DNA of 64,000 bases from Desulfatibacillum sp. (lineage in GTDB: Bacteria > Desulfobacterota > Desulfobacteria > Desulfobacterales > SpSt-501), in NCBI GenBank assembly GCA_020725555.1, contig DYEU01000034.1:1-64000 (forward strand). Direction: 5' to 3'. Position 1 is the stretch's first letter. The number at the start of each line of letters is the position of its first letter. A model generated the notes under the pieces. It saw only the letters and a program-made list of their open reading frames with translations. It did no database searches and was not told the DNA's origin. Both the position numbers and the translations under genes were made by a program. Of this stretch, positions 34,446 through 43,273 are shown in pieces.

Positions 34446-36221
34446 TCAGCCCCCGACCCGCAGCCCCACCGTCCGCCCGTCCCGCAGGTTGACGAGCCCC
34501 TCCTCGCAGATCCTCAGGTACGGGATGGCGGCCCCGGTCAAGGTCACGAGCGTGAGGAGCGGGTCGGGAAGATCGGCCCCCAGGCCCCGGAGGGCCGCGT
34601 TGAGGGCTTTGATCTCGCCCGCGAGTTCCTCGAGCGGCCGGTCGGAGGCGAGGCCGAAGACCGGAAGCGCGATTTCGCGGTCCAGCTCCCCCGCCCCGCG
34701 CAGCACGGCCCCTCCCTGAAGCTCGGCCACGCGGTTCACCGCGGCCGCCATGTCCTCCTCGCGGCGCCCGACGACCACGATGTCCGGCCCGTCCCAGGCC
34801 GCGCTGCAGGCGAGTGCGCCGCGGCCGAGGCCGAAGCCGCGCAGGACCCCGGTGAAGAGCTTCCCGGGGCGGCGGGCGCGGTCGACGGCCGCGACCTTGA
34901 GGAACCCGCCATCCGCCGGCAGGCGAAGCTCCCCCTGCCGCACCGGCAGCCGCACATGCCGCTCCGCGGTGACGAGATCGCTGACGAGCTCGATCACCCG
35001 CACCTCCGCCTCCCCCGGTTCCGGAAAGCCGTCCAGGCGGAAATCCGCGGCCGCGAGCGGCCGTGGGAGCCGCACCGTGTGCCGGCTGCGCCAGGAAAAG
35101 GCGTGGCGCCGGGCGGGCAGCGCGAGGCGCCCCTCCTCGAAGACGACCCTGCCGCCGCAGACCACGGTCTCGGGCCGGAAGTCGGCGAGGTCGCCGGTGA
35201 GCACGAGATCCGCCAGGCGGCCCGGCGCGACGGCGCCGAGGAGATGGTCGAGCCGGAAGTGCTCCGCCGGGTGGAGGGTCGCCAGGCGCACGGCCTCGAC
35301 CGGCGGGATGCCGGAGGCCACGGCGCGGCGGAGCGCAAAATCGAGGCCGCGCCCCCCGACCCAGTCCTGGGGGGAGAGCCCGTCGCTGGCGAGGCAGAGC
35401 CGCCGGAGATCGATCCCGTCCTGCCGCACCCGGGCGATCGCGGCGAGGTCGCGGCGGATGCTTCCCTCGCGGGCGAGGACGTGCACCCCCAGCCGCAGGC
35501 GCGCGAGCGCCTGCGCGGCGTCGATCGGCTCGTGGCAGGAGGAGACCCCGAGGGCGAAGTAGGCGGCGAGCTTGTTCCCGGAGGCCCCGGCCGAGTGCCC
35601 CTCGAGGAGCTTGCCCGACCGCAGGGCCGCCTCGAAGGCGGGGAGATGGGCGGCGGGCTCCTGCAGCACGGCCTGCCAGTAGGCCTCCCCCAGGCCGAGG
35701 ATGTCGTCGCGGGCGAGCAAAATGTCGAGATCGGCCGCGGCGATTCCCCGGGAGGCGGTGCTGATCGACACCATGGCCGGGGCCGTCGCCAGGAAGCGGA
35801 TCGGCTGGCCGGCGAGCGAGTCGAGCAGGTCGAGCACCCCCTCCAGGCCGGCGACCGGGTAGGGCTCGAGGGTCTCGGTCACGAGGGTCGTGACCCCGGA
35901 TGCGGCCGCGAAGGGGACGACCGCCGGGGCGCAGGCGATCCAGGCGAGGTGGGTGTGGCCGTCGATGAGGCCGGGGGTGACGAAACGGCCGGCCGCGTCG
36001 ATGCGGCGGGTGCCCGGCCCGGTCACGTCGGCCGTCTCCGACGCGACGCGCGCGATCCACGGCCCCCGGACGGCGATTCCCATGCCGGGCTCGACCTCGC
36101 CGGTGAAGACGTTCACGAGGCGGGCGTTTTCGATGACGAGATCGGCCGGCTCGCGGCCGAGCGCCGTCTGCATCACCGCCAGCAGGCTGCGGCGGTCCCG
36201 GGGGGGGAAGGGCGATGCCAT
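34446..36221 (-). CDS. ade: Adenine deaminase
   Basis: 591-residue amidohydrolase that converts adenine to hypoxanthine and ammonia. The metal-binding motif is in RFVTPGLIDGHTHLAWIACA; further family stretches are GLGEAYWQAVL, GHSAGASGNKLAAYFALGVS, SCHEPIDAAQAL, and PVEAVRLATLHPAEHFRLDH. The C-terminal adenine-deaminase domain is present. It is 13 bp after the M24 peptidase gene and probably in the iclR operon. Confidence 0.9.
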   Translation of the reverse strand: MASPFPPRDRRSLLAVMQTALGREPADLVIENARLVNVFTGEVEPGMGIAVRGPWIARVASETADVTGPGTRRIDAAGRFVTPGLIDGHTHLAWIACAPAVVPFAAASGVTTLVTETLEPYPVAGLEGVLDLLDSLAGQPIRFLATAPAMVSISTASRGIAAADLDILLARDDILGLGEAYWQAVLQEPAAHLPAFEAALRSGKLLEGHSAGASGNKLAAYFALGVSSCHEPIDAAQALARLRLGVHVLAREGSIRRDLAAIARVRQDGIDLRRLCLASDGLSPQDWVGGRGLDFALRRAVASGIPPVEAVRLATLHPAEHFRLDHLLGAVAPGRLADLVLTGDLADFRPETVVCGGRVVFEEGRLALPARRHAFSWRSRHTVRLPRPLAAADFRLDGFPEPGEAEVRVIELVSDLVTAERHVRLPVRQGELRLPADGGFLKVAAVDRARRPGKLFTGVLRGFGLGRGALACSAAWDGPDIVVVGRREEDMAAAVNRVAELQGGAVLRGAGELDREIALPVFGLASDRPLEELAGEIKALNAALRGLGADLPDPLLTLVTLTGAAIPYLRICEEGLVNLRDGRTVGLRVGG

Positions 36222-36234
36222 GCAGGGCCTCCTT

Positions 36235-37464
36235 TCAGCAGAGAAAGACGTCGACCGGCACGCGGCTGATCAGGCGTCCGCCCGCGGCGGTCACGACGAA
36301 GACGCTTTCCACCCCGGCCGCGAAGCGGCCCTCGAAGACGAGCTTCGGCTCGAGCGCGAAGACCATGCCCTCCTCGAGCGGGGTCTTGTGGCCCCGGGCG
36401 AGGAAGGGGGGCTCGACCAGCTCGAGTCCGATCCCGTGGCCGACGAAGCGGACCTTGTGGCCCGGGGGGCCGAGAAAGGCCTCCGCCAAGCCCATCTCGC
36501 CGGCCAGCCGCAGCGCCTCCTCGAAGAGCGCCCCCGCCGTCACCCCCGGCCGCGCCGCGGCGATCAGCCGGTCGTGGATCAGGATCGCCGCCCGGCAGGC
36601 GGAGTGCTCTTCCGGCGGCAGGCCGCCGATCGCGAACATGCGCGCCTCGTCCAGGTGGTAGCCGTTTTTCACCGAGCCGAAGTCGACGAGGATCGGCTCG
36701 CGGGGGCGCAGCCGGCGCGGCCCGGCGCCGGCGGGAAAGGCGCAGGAGGTGCCCGAGCCGCTCGCCGGGGCGTCGAGCATGCCGGGGCGGCCGCCGTTCG
36801 GCCCGCTCAGGACGTGGCCGGGGTAGCCCAGGGCGTTGAAGCCGCGCACGCGGAGGAGCCCGGCGTGCCCGAGGCCGCGCGCGTAGGCCTCGGCCCGAGA
36901 CGCAAATTCCATCTCGGTCAGGCCGGGGGCGAGGATCTCGCGCATGTGGGCGAAGGTGCGCGCGCTCATCTCCGCGGTTTCCTCGAGGCGGGCGATTTCC
37001 CAGGCCGATTTTCGGCCGCGGAGCCGAAGAAGCAGCGGGGAGGCGTCCGGGCACTCCCGGGGCTCGAGGAGGCCCCGCCAGAAGCGGAAGTCGTTCACCG
37101 GCAGGACGTCGAGCTCGAGGCCGAGCCGCGCGGGCAGGCGCCCGAGGCGCTCCTTGAGCAGAACCGGGATCCGGCGCACGCTCTCGATCGGCAGGATCTC
37201 CGCGAGCGGGGATTCCTCGCGGGCGCGGGGGGCGAAGCGGCGGACGAAGAGCAGGGGCGGCCCCTCCGCCGGGACGAAGAGAAAGGCGTCCTGGGCCGTG
37301 CCGCTGAAATAGAAGCGGTCGACCGTCTGCACGAGAAAGACGGCCTCCAGGCCCGCCGCCTGCATCGCTTCCTGCAGGCGGGCGAGGCGGCCGGCGATTT
37401 CCCCGGCCGGCACGCGGAAGGAGGGCTCCTCGGCGGCGGGAGAGGCGGAAGGGGCTTCGCTCAT
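36235..37464 (-). CDS. M24 family metallopeptidase (Xaa-Pro aminopeptidase-like)
   Basis: 409 residues with an N-terminal creatinase-like domain (about 1-165; GLEAVFLVQTVDRFYFSGTA) and a C-terminal pita-bread catalytic domain. Metal ligands are visible: two Asp in ILVDFGSVKNGYHLDEARMF, His in RFVGHGIGLELVEPP, Glu in EEGMVFALEPKLVF and Glu in GVESVFVVTAAGG. It probably removes N-terminal residues before proline, though creatinase-type reactions are possible. The start overlaps the iclR stop by ATGA. Confidence 0.88.
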   Translation of the reverse strand: MSEAPSASPAAEEPSFRVPAGEIAGRLARLQEAMQAAGLEAVFLVQTVDRFYFSGTAQDAFLFVPAEGPPLLFVRRFAPRAREESPLAEILPIESVRRIPVLLKERLGRLPARLGLELDVLPVNDFRFWRGLLEPRECPDASPLLLRLRGRKSAWEIARLEETAEMSARTFAHMREILAPGLTEMEFASRAEAYARGLGHAGLLRVRGFNALGYPGHVLSGPNGGRPGMLDAPASGSGTSCAFPAGAGPRRLRPREPILVDFGSVKNGYHLDEARMFAIGGLPPEEHSACRAAILIHDRLIAAARPGVTAGALFEEALRLAGEMGLAEAFLGPPGHKVRFVGHGIGLELVEPPFLARGHKTPLEEGMVFALEPKLVFEGRFAAGVESVFVVTAAGGRLISRVPVDVFLC

Positions 37465-38258
37465 GCGTTCCTCGCGAGGGTTTCCTGGAGGCGACGGGCC
37501 GCGCCCTGCATCTCGGCGGCGATCGTCTCCAGGGCGGGTTCGTCCATGGTTTCGGCGAGCCCCACGACCCACAAGGCGAGCGGCAGCCCGGCCGGGGAGC
37601 CGAGGGCCACGGCGACGGCGCGCACCCCCGGCAGGTACTCCTCGCGGTCGACCGCGAAGCCCCGACGCCGCACGGCCTCGAGCTCCTCGAGGTAGCGCCT
37701 GCGGTCGGTGATCGCCTGCGGGGTGTAGGCGAGCAGCCCCTGTTCGCGGATCAGGGCAAGGGCCCGGGCGCGCGGCAGGCCGGCGAGGAAGACCTTGCCG
37801 ACCGCACCGGCGAGCAGCGGGATCGAGGTGCCCGGCGGGGCCGAGATCTTGAGCGGCTTGGCGGCCTCGGCGGTGGCGACGATCAGCCCCCGCGTGCGGC
37901 TCAAGACGCCCAGGCAGACGGTTTCCCCGATGCGGTCGCGCAGGCCGTCGAGCACGGGCTGGGCCTGCTCGACGATGCGGAAGAAGTTGCGGCTGCGGAA
38001 GGCGAGCTCGACGACCGCCGGCCCGATGGCGTAGCCGCGTCCCCGCGGGCTTTCGCACAAGGCCTCGCAGTCGAGGAGCGCGCCGATCAGGCCGTGGAGG
38101 GTGCCCTTGCTGTAGCCCAGCCTGCGGGCGAGCTCGCTCAGGGTGACCGCGCCGCGGGCGGCGGCGACGGCCTCGAGCAGGCGGAAGGCCTTGAGCACCG
38201 CGGGGGCCCGGTAGCGCGCCGCGGCCGGGCGCCGGGGGGTCTTCGGCTCGTTCATCAT
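37461..38258 (-). CDS. IclR family transcriptional regulator
   Basis: 265 residues. An N-terminal winged helix (ARYRAPAVLKAFRLLEAVAA, VTLSELARRLGYSKGTLHGL) is followed by the IclR effector domain (about 95-260; GETVCLGVLSRTRGLIVATA, LLAGAVGKVFLAG). Two adjacent ATGs (38258 and 38255) are the best starts; the longer frame to 38297 would extend across the promoter. It heads a three-gene operon with the M24 peptidase and adenine deaminase, and is divergent from the second AOR operon, which it might control. Effector unknown. Confidence 0.9.
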   Translation of the reverse strand: MMNEPKTPRRPAAARYRAPAVLKAFRLLEAVAAARGAVTLSELARRLGYSKGTLHGLIGALLDCEALCESPRGRGYAIGPAVVELAFRSRNFFRIVEQAQPVLDGLRDRIGETVCLGVLSRTRGLIVATAEAAKPLKISAPPGTSIPLLAGAVGKVFLAGLPRARALALIREQGLLAYTPQAITDRRRYLEELEAVRRRGFAVDREEYLPGVRAVAVALGSPAGLPLALWVVGLAETMDEPALETIAAEMQGAARRLQETLARNA

Positions 38259-38268
38259 AGCGAACATT

Positions 38269-38297
38269 TTAATAGCCGCTTGGCGAGGGGATGTCAA
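38269..38297 (-). promoter_or_regulatory. iclR promoter
   Basis: On the minus strand TTGACA (38297-38292), 17 bp, TATTAA (38274-38269). Transcription would start only a few bases before the iclR ATG pair, so the mRNA would be leaderless or nearly so. The inverted repeat GATTT-N9-AAATC at 38329-38347, between this and the divergent AOR promoter, is a possible operator. Confidence 0.65.
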
Positions 38298-38374
38298 GCG
38301 CCGGGACGGCTGCCGAGGCCGGCATCGCGATTTGGATCATATAAATCAAGGTTCCGGGGAATTTGCCGTGGGCC

Positions 38375-38402
38375 TTGACAAGGGGTCGGGCCATGGTATA
38401 CT
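38375..38402 (+). promoter_or_regulatory. Promoter of the second AOR operon
   Basis: TTGACA (38375-38380), 16 bp, TATACT (38397-38402), a near-consensus sigma-70-type promoter. Transcription would start near 38409, about 77 nt before the first gene. No phased AGCT elements are present, so this operon is probably outside the bam regulon. Confidence 0.72.
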
Positions 38403-38485
38403 GGCCACGAAAGTTCTTTATGATGAACAACCCGGTTGGACCCGGCGGCGGCCGCCGCACGCCGGGAGGAAAGAGGAGGGCCGCG

Positions 38486-38698
38486 ATGAAAATTCAGAAG
38501 GTGATGGAAGGCCCGCGCGACGGGGAGGTGCGTTGCCTCACCTGCTTCGAGCGTTTCCGGCCGCAGCTCGGGGCCGAACGGGCCCGCTGCCCCAAGTGCG
38601 GCATGGAGTGGCGCATCTCCTGGCCCTACCCGAAGACGGCCCGCGTCCGCGGGCCGGTCTGGGAGAACTTCCCCCTGGGCACCGAGGACAAGATCTGA
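38486..38698 (+). CDS. Small zinc-ribbon protein preceding AOR gene
   Basis: 70 residues with two CxxC knuckles (VRCLTCFERFRP and ARCPKCGMEWRI), the usual layout of a small zinc ribbon. No other domain. It starts behind AGGAAAGAGGAGGG and ends 13 bp before the AOR gene. It might help cofactor insertion or bind the enzyme, but I know no characterised relative; function unknown. Confidence 0.7.
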   Translation: MKIQKVMEGPRDGEVRCLTCFERFRPQLGAERARCPKCGMEWRISWPYPKTARVRGPVWENFPLGTEDKI

Positions 38699-38711
38699 AA
38701 GGAGGCCGGAC

Positions 38712-40616
38712 ATGGCGCTCAACCGCAACATCGCCTACATCGACCTTACGACGGGGGAGGTGCGCACCGAGCCGATCCCCCTCGAGTGGCGGCGCAAGTA
38801 CATCGGCGGGCGCGGCCTCGACGCCTACCTTCTCTACACCCACTGCCCGCCCCAGGCCGACCCGCTCGGCCCGGAGAACGTGCTGCTGATTAGCGCGGGG
38901 CTCCTCGTGGGGACGATGGCCTCGGCGTCGGCGCGCACGCACATCATGGCCAAATCGCCGCTCACCGGCATTCTCGGCTCGGCGAACATGGGCGGCTTCT
39001 TCGCCCCCGAGCTGCGCTGGGCGGGTTTCGACCACCTCGTGATCCGCGGGCAGGCCGAAAGGCCCGTCTACCTCTACATCCACAACGGGGAGATCGAGAT
39101 CCGCAGCGCCGAGAAGCTCTGGGGCTCCGGGGTCTACGACACCCAGGACCTCATCCGCCGCGAGCTCGACGACCCGGAGGCCCAGGTCCTTTGCATCGGG
39201 CAGGCGGGCGAGAACCTCGTCCGCTTCGCCAACGTGATGACCGGCCGCAAGAACGCCGGCGGCCGCACGGGCATGGGCGCCGTCATGGGCGCCAAGCGCC
39301 TGAAGGCCGTCGCCTGCCGCGGCACCCGGAGCATCGCCATCCGCTTTCCCGAGGAGGCGCTCGAGTACAACAAGCAGATCATCGACCAGGTCGTCTCGAC
39401 CAAGGTCTCGCAGATCATGCAGCGCTGGGGGACGGGCTTCATCTTCGGCGTCACCAACACGACCGGCCTCGTCCGCTGCCGCAACTTCCAGTACAACCAG
39501 CTCCCCAACAGCGAGGACATCGAGTGTGAAAACCTGGACAAGGTCTCGATCGGCCTCGACGGCTGCTTCGGCTGCCAGGTCCACTGCCGCCACCGCTACA
39601 TCATCCCCGAGGGCCCCTACGCCGGCACCTACGCCCAGGGCCCGGAGTACACGAGTCAGGGCGCCTTCGGCGCCGAGGTGGGCTGCCGCAGCCTGAACAC
39701 GGTGCTCGTGGGCAACCACCTCGTGAACGACTACGGCATGGACACCCTCGAGGTGGGCAGCATGATGGCCTGGGCGATGGAGCTCTTCGAAAAGGGGATC
39801 CTCACCGAGAAGGACACCGCCGGGCTCCGGCTCGCCTGGGGCGACGATGAGGCGGTGATCGAGCTCGTCCGGCGGATCGCCTTCCGCCGCGACATCGGCG
39901 ACATCCTCGCCGAGGGCCCCCTGGGGGCGGCGCGGCGGATCGGGCCGCAGAGCCTGCCCTACCTGATCCACGTCAAGGGCATGAGCAACCTCCACTCCGA
40001 CGAGCGCCCGACGCCGGCCCTCGCCCTCAACATCGCCGTCTCGAGCCGCGGGGCCGATCACCTGCGGGGCCGCCCGGCGATCGACCTCTACAACCTGCCG
40101 CTCCCCGTGCTCGAGCGCGTCTACCGCAACCCCGACGGCTACACCGGCCCGCTCACCAACAGCTACTCCGAGTACGAGGGCAAGCCGCGCATGGTGCAGT
40201 GGCAGGAACTCGTCTACATGGCCGTCGATTCCCTGGGGGTCTGCAAATACCACACGGTCTTTCTCAGCCCCAACCACCCCCAGTTCAAGGAGTTCGCGCG
40301 CCTGATCTACCTGAACACCGGCCTGGAATTCAGCGAACGGGAGATCTGGGACGCCGCCGAGCGCTGCTACACGATCGAGCGGCTCTTCAACCTGCGCGAG
40401 GGCATGACGCGCAGGGACGACTGGCTGCCCGACCGCTACTTCGACGAGCCCACCCGCCTGGGGCTCCCGGTCGCCCGCGGCAAGTGCATCGACCGCGAGA
40501 AATTCCGCGCCATGCTCGACGAGTACTACCGCCTGCACGGATGGGACGAAAACGGGGTGCCGACGCCCGAGACCCTCGAGCGCCTCGGCATCGCCGCGCT
40601 CAAGCCGGCCGCCTGA
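38712..40616 (+). CDS. Aldehyde ferredoxin oxidoreductase family tungsten enzyme
   Basis: 634 residues. AOR family landmarks: NRNIAYIDLTTGEVRTEPIP, YIGGRGLDAYLLY, ANMGGFFAPELRWAGFDHLV, GRTGMGAVMGAKRLKAVACRG. The [4Fe-4S] ligands are Cys285, 288, 292 (CFGCQVHC) and Cys511 (GVCKYHT). It should hold a tungsten-bispyranopterin cofactor. It differs clearly from BamB in the same window, and the natural substrate (aldehyde, or acid reduced to aldehyde) is not evident. It forms an operon with a ferredoxin and a MoaD-like protein. Confidence 0.92.
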   Translation: MALNRNIAYIDLTTGEVRTEPIPLEWRRKYIGGRGLDAYLLYTHCPPQADPLGPENVLLISAGLLVGTMASASARTHIMAKSPLTGILGSANMGGFFAPELRWAGFDHLVIRGQAERPVYLYIHNGEIEIRSAEKLWGSGVYDTQDLIRRELDDPEAQVLCIGQAGENLVRFANVMTGRKNAGGRTGMGAVMGAKRLKAVACRGTRSIAIRFPEEALEYNKQIIDQVVSTKVSQIMQRWGTGFIFGVTNTTGLVRCRNFQYNQLPNSEDIECENLDKVSIGLDGCFGCQVHCRHRYIIPEGPYAGTYAQGPEYTSQGAFGAEVGCRSLNTVLVGNHLVNDYGMDTLEVGSMMAWAMELFEKGILTEKDTAGLRLAWGDDEAVIELVRRIAFRRDIGDILAEGPLGAARRIGPQSLPYLIHVKGMSNLHSDERPTPALALNIAVSSRGADHLRGRPAIDLYNLPLPVLERVYRNPDGYTGPLTNSYSEYEGKPRMVQWQELVYMAVDSLGVCKYHTVFLSPNHPQFKEFARLIYLNTGLEFSEREIWDAAERCYTIERLFNLREGMTRRDDWLPDRYFDEPTRLGLPVARGKCIDREKFRAMLDEYYRLHGWDENGVPTPETLERLGIAALKPAA

Positions 40617-40639
40617 GCGTTGCGGCAAGGAGAGGACCC

Positions 40640-41128
40640 ATGGGAAAGAAAATCCTGATCACCGACCCGGAGCGATGCACCGGCTGCCGGCTCTGCGAGA
40701 TCGTCTGCTCGGTGAAGCACGACGGGGTGAGCAACCCGGCGCTTGCCCGCATCCACGTCGTCAAGTGGGACAACGAGGGCTTCTACCTCCCCATGCGCTG
40801 CCAGCAGTGCCGCGAGGCGCCCTGCCTCGCCGTCTGCCCGAAGGGGGCGATCCGCCGGGACGAGGCGCTCGACTGCGTGCGGATCGACGACGAGCGCTGC
40901 ATCGGCTGCAAGCTCTGCGTGCAGGCCTGCCCCTTCGGCGCCATGGGCTGGGACGCCGAGCGCGGCCGCGTCTTCAAGTGCGACCTCTGCGAGGGCGACC
41001 CCCAGTGCGTGCGCTTCTGCGACATGAAGGCCGTGGATTACGTGGAGGCGGACCGCCTGAGCTGCGTGCGCATGCGGCAGGCCGGCGAGCAGTACTCCGC
41101 GCTCATGCGCCGCTACGGGAGGGGTTGA
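40640..41128 (+). CDS. [4Fe-4S] ferredoxin subunit associated with AOR
   Basis: 162 residues with four cysteine groups: CTGCRLCEIVCSVKHDG, CQQCREAPCLAVCPKGAI, CIGCKLCVQACPFGAMG, CDLCEGDPQCVRFC. This is the pattern of the electron-transfer subunits of AOR and DMSO-reductase type enzymes. It begins behind AAGGAGAGGACCC, 23 bp after the AOR stop. It should exchange electrons with AOR in the cytoplasm. It resembles, but is separate from, the ferredoxin at 15.4-15.9 kb. Confidence 0.9.
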   Translation: MGKKILITDPERCTGCRLCEIVCSVKHDGVSNPALARIHVVKWDNEGFYLPMRCQQCREAPCLAVCPKGAIRRDEALDCVRIDDERCIGCKLCVQACPFGAMGWDAERGRVFKCDLCEGDPQCVRFCDMKAVDYVEADRLSCVRMRQAGEQYSALMRRYGRG

Positions 41129-41419
41129 ATGCGGGTGATCGTCGAAACGCTCGGGTTGCCCACCCTCGCCGCCGTCCTGGGCAAGCGGACCGAGATCGAT
41201 CTCCCCCCGGGGGCGAGCCTCGCGGACCTGATCGGTTGCATCGTCCAGCGCTTCGGGCCCGAGGCGCGCCGGGGGCTCCTCGACCGGGAGGGGCGGCTCG
41301 ACCTCACGATCCAGATCCTGCTGAACGAGGAGGGCTTCGTCCCCCGGGAGGAACTCGCCGGCCGGCGGCTCAGCGAAGGCGACCGGGTCCGGCTCATGCT
41401 GCTGGTCGGCGGGGGGTAG
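41129..41419 (+). CDS. MoaD/ThiS family sulfur carrier protein
   Basis: 96 residues of ubiquitin-like fold: LPPGASLADLIGCIVQRFGP and the terminus GDRVRLMLLVGGG, whose C-terminal Gly-Gly is the site of thiocarboxylation. MoaD donates the dithiolene sulfurs of molybdopterin. The ATG follows the ferredoxin stop without a gap, so it is translationally coupled. MoaD-like genes often accompany AOR genes, presumably supplying their tungstopterin. Confidence 0.85.
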   Translation: MRVIVETLGLPTLAAVLGKRTEIDLPPGASLADLIGCIVQRFGPEARRGLLDREGRLDLTIQILLNEEGFVPREELAGRRLSEGDRVRLMLLVGGG

Positions 41420-41529
41420 CCCGCCGGGCCGGGGCGTCGTCCCCGGACGGCATCCCGCGTTGCGCGGGATCCGAAGCCGTGCTATGGTGCGCCGCGGTTT
41501 GAATCCCCCCTCGCGGAAAGGAGCCCCCG

Positions 41530-41967
41530 ATGGAGATCCGACGCATTCTGTGGCCGACCGACTTTTCGCAAAACGCCGCCGCCGCGCTTCCGCTCGTCAC
41601 CCAGCTCAGCCAGAAATTCGGGGCCGAGATCCACATCCTCTACGTCATGAAGGACTACCCCGCCTTCGGCGCGCACTACGGGCAGTTCGACCCCGAGGAG
41701 TGGAAGAAGATGCAGGAGTGGGAGAAGCAGACGGCCGAGGGGCGACTCACCGAGATCTGCGACAAGTTCCTCAACGAATGCCCCCTCTACATCCGCCACA
41801 TCGCCGTGGGTGAGCCCGCCAAGGAGATCCTGCGCCTGATCGAGCAGGAGAAGATCGACCTCGTGGTGATGGCGAACCGCGGCAGCGAAGGCCACTTCAA
41901 CTTCGGCAGCGTGGCCGAGCGCGTCCTCAAGTGCACGACCGTGCCGGTCGTCATGATTCCCGTGTGA
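41530..41967 (+). CDS. Universal stress protein (UspA family)
   Basis: 145 residues. The fold is clear from MEIRRILWPTDFSQNAAAAL, IHILYVMKDYPAF, and the C-terminal nucleotide-binding region VVMANRGSEGHFNFGSVAER with VLKCTTVPVVMIPV. The GxxG-(9)-G-S/T motif of ATP-binding members is imperfect. It starts behind GAAAGGAGCCCCCG and has 110 bp upstream for its own promoter. Role in stress or energy-limited survival inferred from family. Confidence 0.9.
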   Translation: MEIRRILWPTDFSQNAAAALPLVTQLSQKFGAEIHILYVMKDYPAFGAHYGQFDPEEWKKMQEWEKQTAEGRLTEICDKFLNECPLYIRHIAVGEPAKEILRLIEQEKIDLVVMANRGSEGHFNFGSVAERVLKCTTVPVVMIPV

Positions 41968-42004
41968 GCCTCCCCGCCCGAGGGGGCGAAGGGCGAAGAA
42001 ACCG

Positions 42005-42034
42005 TGCGGCCGCCGGGTCCCCCCGGCGGCCGCA
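42005..42034. terminator. Hairpin between convergent uspA and thiolase genes
   Basis: A 13 bp perfect stem (42005-42017 with 42022-42034) and 4-nt loop in the gap between converging transcripts. It lacks a T-tract, so it may be a bidirectional 3'-end structure rather than a classical intrinsic terminator. Confidence 0.5.
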
Positions 42035-42061
42035 GCCGTTTGCCGGGGCCGTCCCGCGCGG

Positions 42062-43255
42062 TCAGCCGATCCGCAGGACGAGCGCGGCCGCGGTGTCCCC
42101 CGCGGCGCAGCCCGCGAAGAGCAGGTAGCCGCCCCCCTTCATCACCACCTCCTCGATCCCCTCGATGATCAGCCGCCCCGCGGTCGGCCCCTGCGGGTGG
42201 CCGTAGATGAGGGAGGAGCCGTAGTTGTTCATGCCGCGCAGGACGTCGACCCCGAGCTTGCGCGCAAGGAAGACGTCGTTGGCGGCGAAGGGGTTGTGGG
42301 TCTTGATGGCCGCGCACTGGGCGGCGTCGATCCCCGCCCCCTCGAGGGCCATCTTCGCCGCCGGGTAGACCGCGGCCGCCATGAAGGCCGGCTTGGTCCG
42401 CGCGTAGCCGTAGGAGACGACGCGGATCTCGACCGCGGGGTCGGCGCTCAGCTGGCGGGCCCGCTCGCGCTCGGCGACGATGACCCCGCAGTGGCCGTCG
42501 GCCGGGTGGGTCTGGCTGCCGTAGGTGAGGACCCCGTTCGGCAGGACCGGTTTCAGCGCGGCCAGCCCCTCGGCCGTGGTGGCCATGACCCCCTCGTCGG
42601 CCTCGAGCATCACCGTCTGCTTCTTGGAGACCCGGATCAGGACCGGGACCATGTAGCGCTTCTGGAATTCGCGGTCGTTGGCCAGGGCGTCCTGGTACTG
42701 GCGGTAGCGCTCGAGGGTCACCGCGTCGCACTCCTCGCGCGTGATGCCCTCCTCGCGGGCCACGTTCTCGGCGGTCTGGATCATGGCCTGGCCGGCCCAG
42801 GGGTCCTTGTTGAAGTTGTCCATCATCCAGTTTTCCGAGATCACCTGGCCGCCCGGCCCGAGGGGGTTGGGCCACACCACGTGGGGGCCGTTGGAGCAGC
42901 GGTCGGTCATGAGGCAGAACGGCGCCTGGAAGAGCCCGCACTCCACACCCATGGCCGCGGAGTAGATCGCGACGGTCGAGGTGGAGCAGGCCTGGCTCAC
43001 CCAGATGCCGGGAACCCCCGCCGCGCCCATCAGGGCCGCCGCCCAGGGGCCGCCGTAGAACCCCTGGTGCTGGTGCACCGTGAGGCCCAGGAAGACGTAG
43101 TCGAAGGTCCGGGGGTCGATCCGCTTCTCGGCGAGCCAGCGCTTGGTCGTCTCCGCCGCGAGCACGATGGCGTGCTCGTTCGCCATCGTGCCCTGCCAGC
43201 GGGCGAAGGGGGAACTGAAGTAGCCCTTGTAGGGGATGTAGGCCTTGGTCAGCAT
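42062..43255 (-). CDS. Thiolase (acetyl-CoA acetyltransferase family)
   Basis: 397 residues. Catalytic Cys90 lies in IWVSQACSTSTVAIYSAAMG; the second triad members appear in AIKTHNPFAANDVF (His) and YLLFAGCAAGDTAAALVLRI (Cys). A plausible job is cleaving acetoacetyl-CoA (or 3-oxopimelyl-CoA) at the end of benzoate degradation. It is the last gene of the long minus-strand run and begins 18 bp after the AMP-forming ligase gene. Confidence 0.85.
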   Translation of the reverse strand: MLTKAYIPYKGYFSSPFARWQGTMANEHAIVLAAETTKRWLAEKRIDPRTFDYVFLGLTVHQHQGFYGGPWAAALMGAAGVPGIWVSQACSTSTVAIYSAAMGVECGLFQAPFCLMTDRCSNGPHVVWPNPLGPGGQVISENWMMDNFNKDPWAGQAMIQTAENVAREEGITREECDAVTLERYRQYQDALANDREFQKRYMVPVLIRVSKKQTVMLEADEGVMATTAEGLAALKPVLPNGVLTYGSQTHPADGHCGVIVAERERARQLSADPAVEIRVVSYGYARTKPAFMAAAVYPAAKMALEGAGIDAAQCAAIKTHNPFAANDVFLARKLGVDVLRGMNNYGSSLIYGHPQGPTAGRLIIEGIEEVVMKGGGYLLFAGCAAGDTAAALVLRIG

Positions 43256-43273
43256 GGGACGTTCTCCTCCTTC

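Noticed and set aside
38259-38297. Upstream start for iclR
   Set aside because: It would lie in the -35 to -10 region of a good promoter; the ATG pair at 38258/38255 precedes the conserved region.
42005-42034. Repeat unit or CRISPR-like element
   Set aside because: A single hairpin between convergent genes with no repeated copies nearby.
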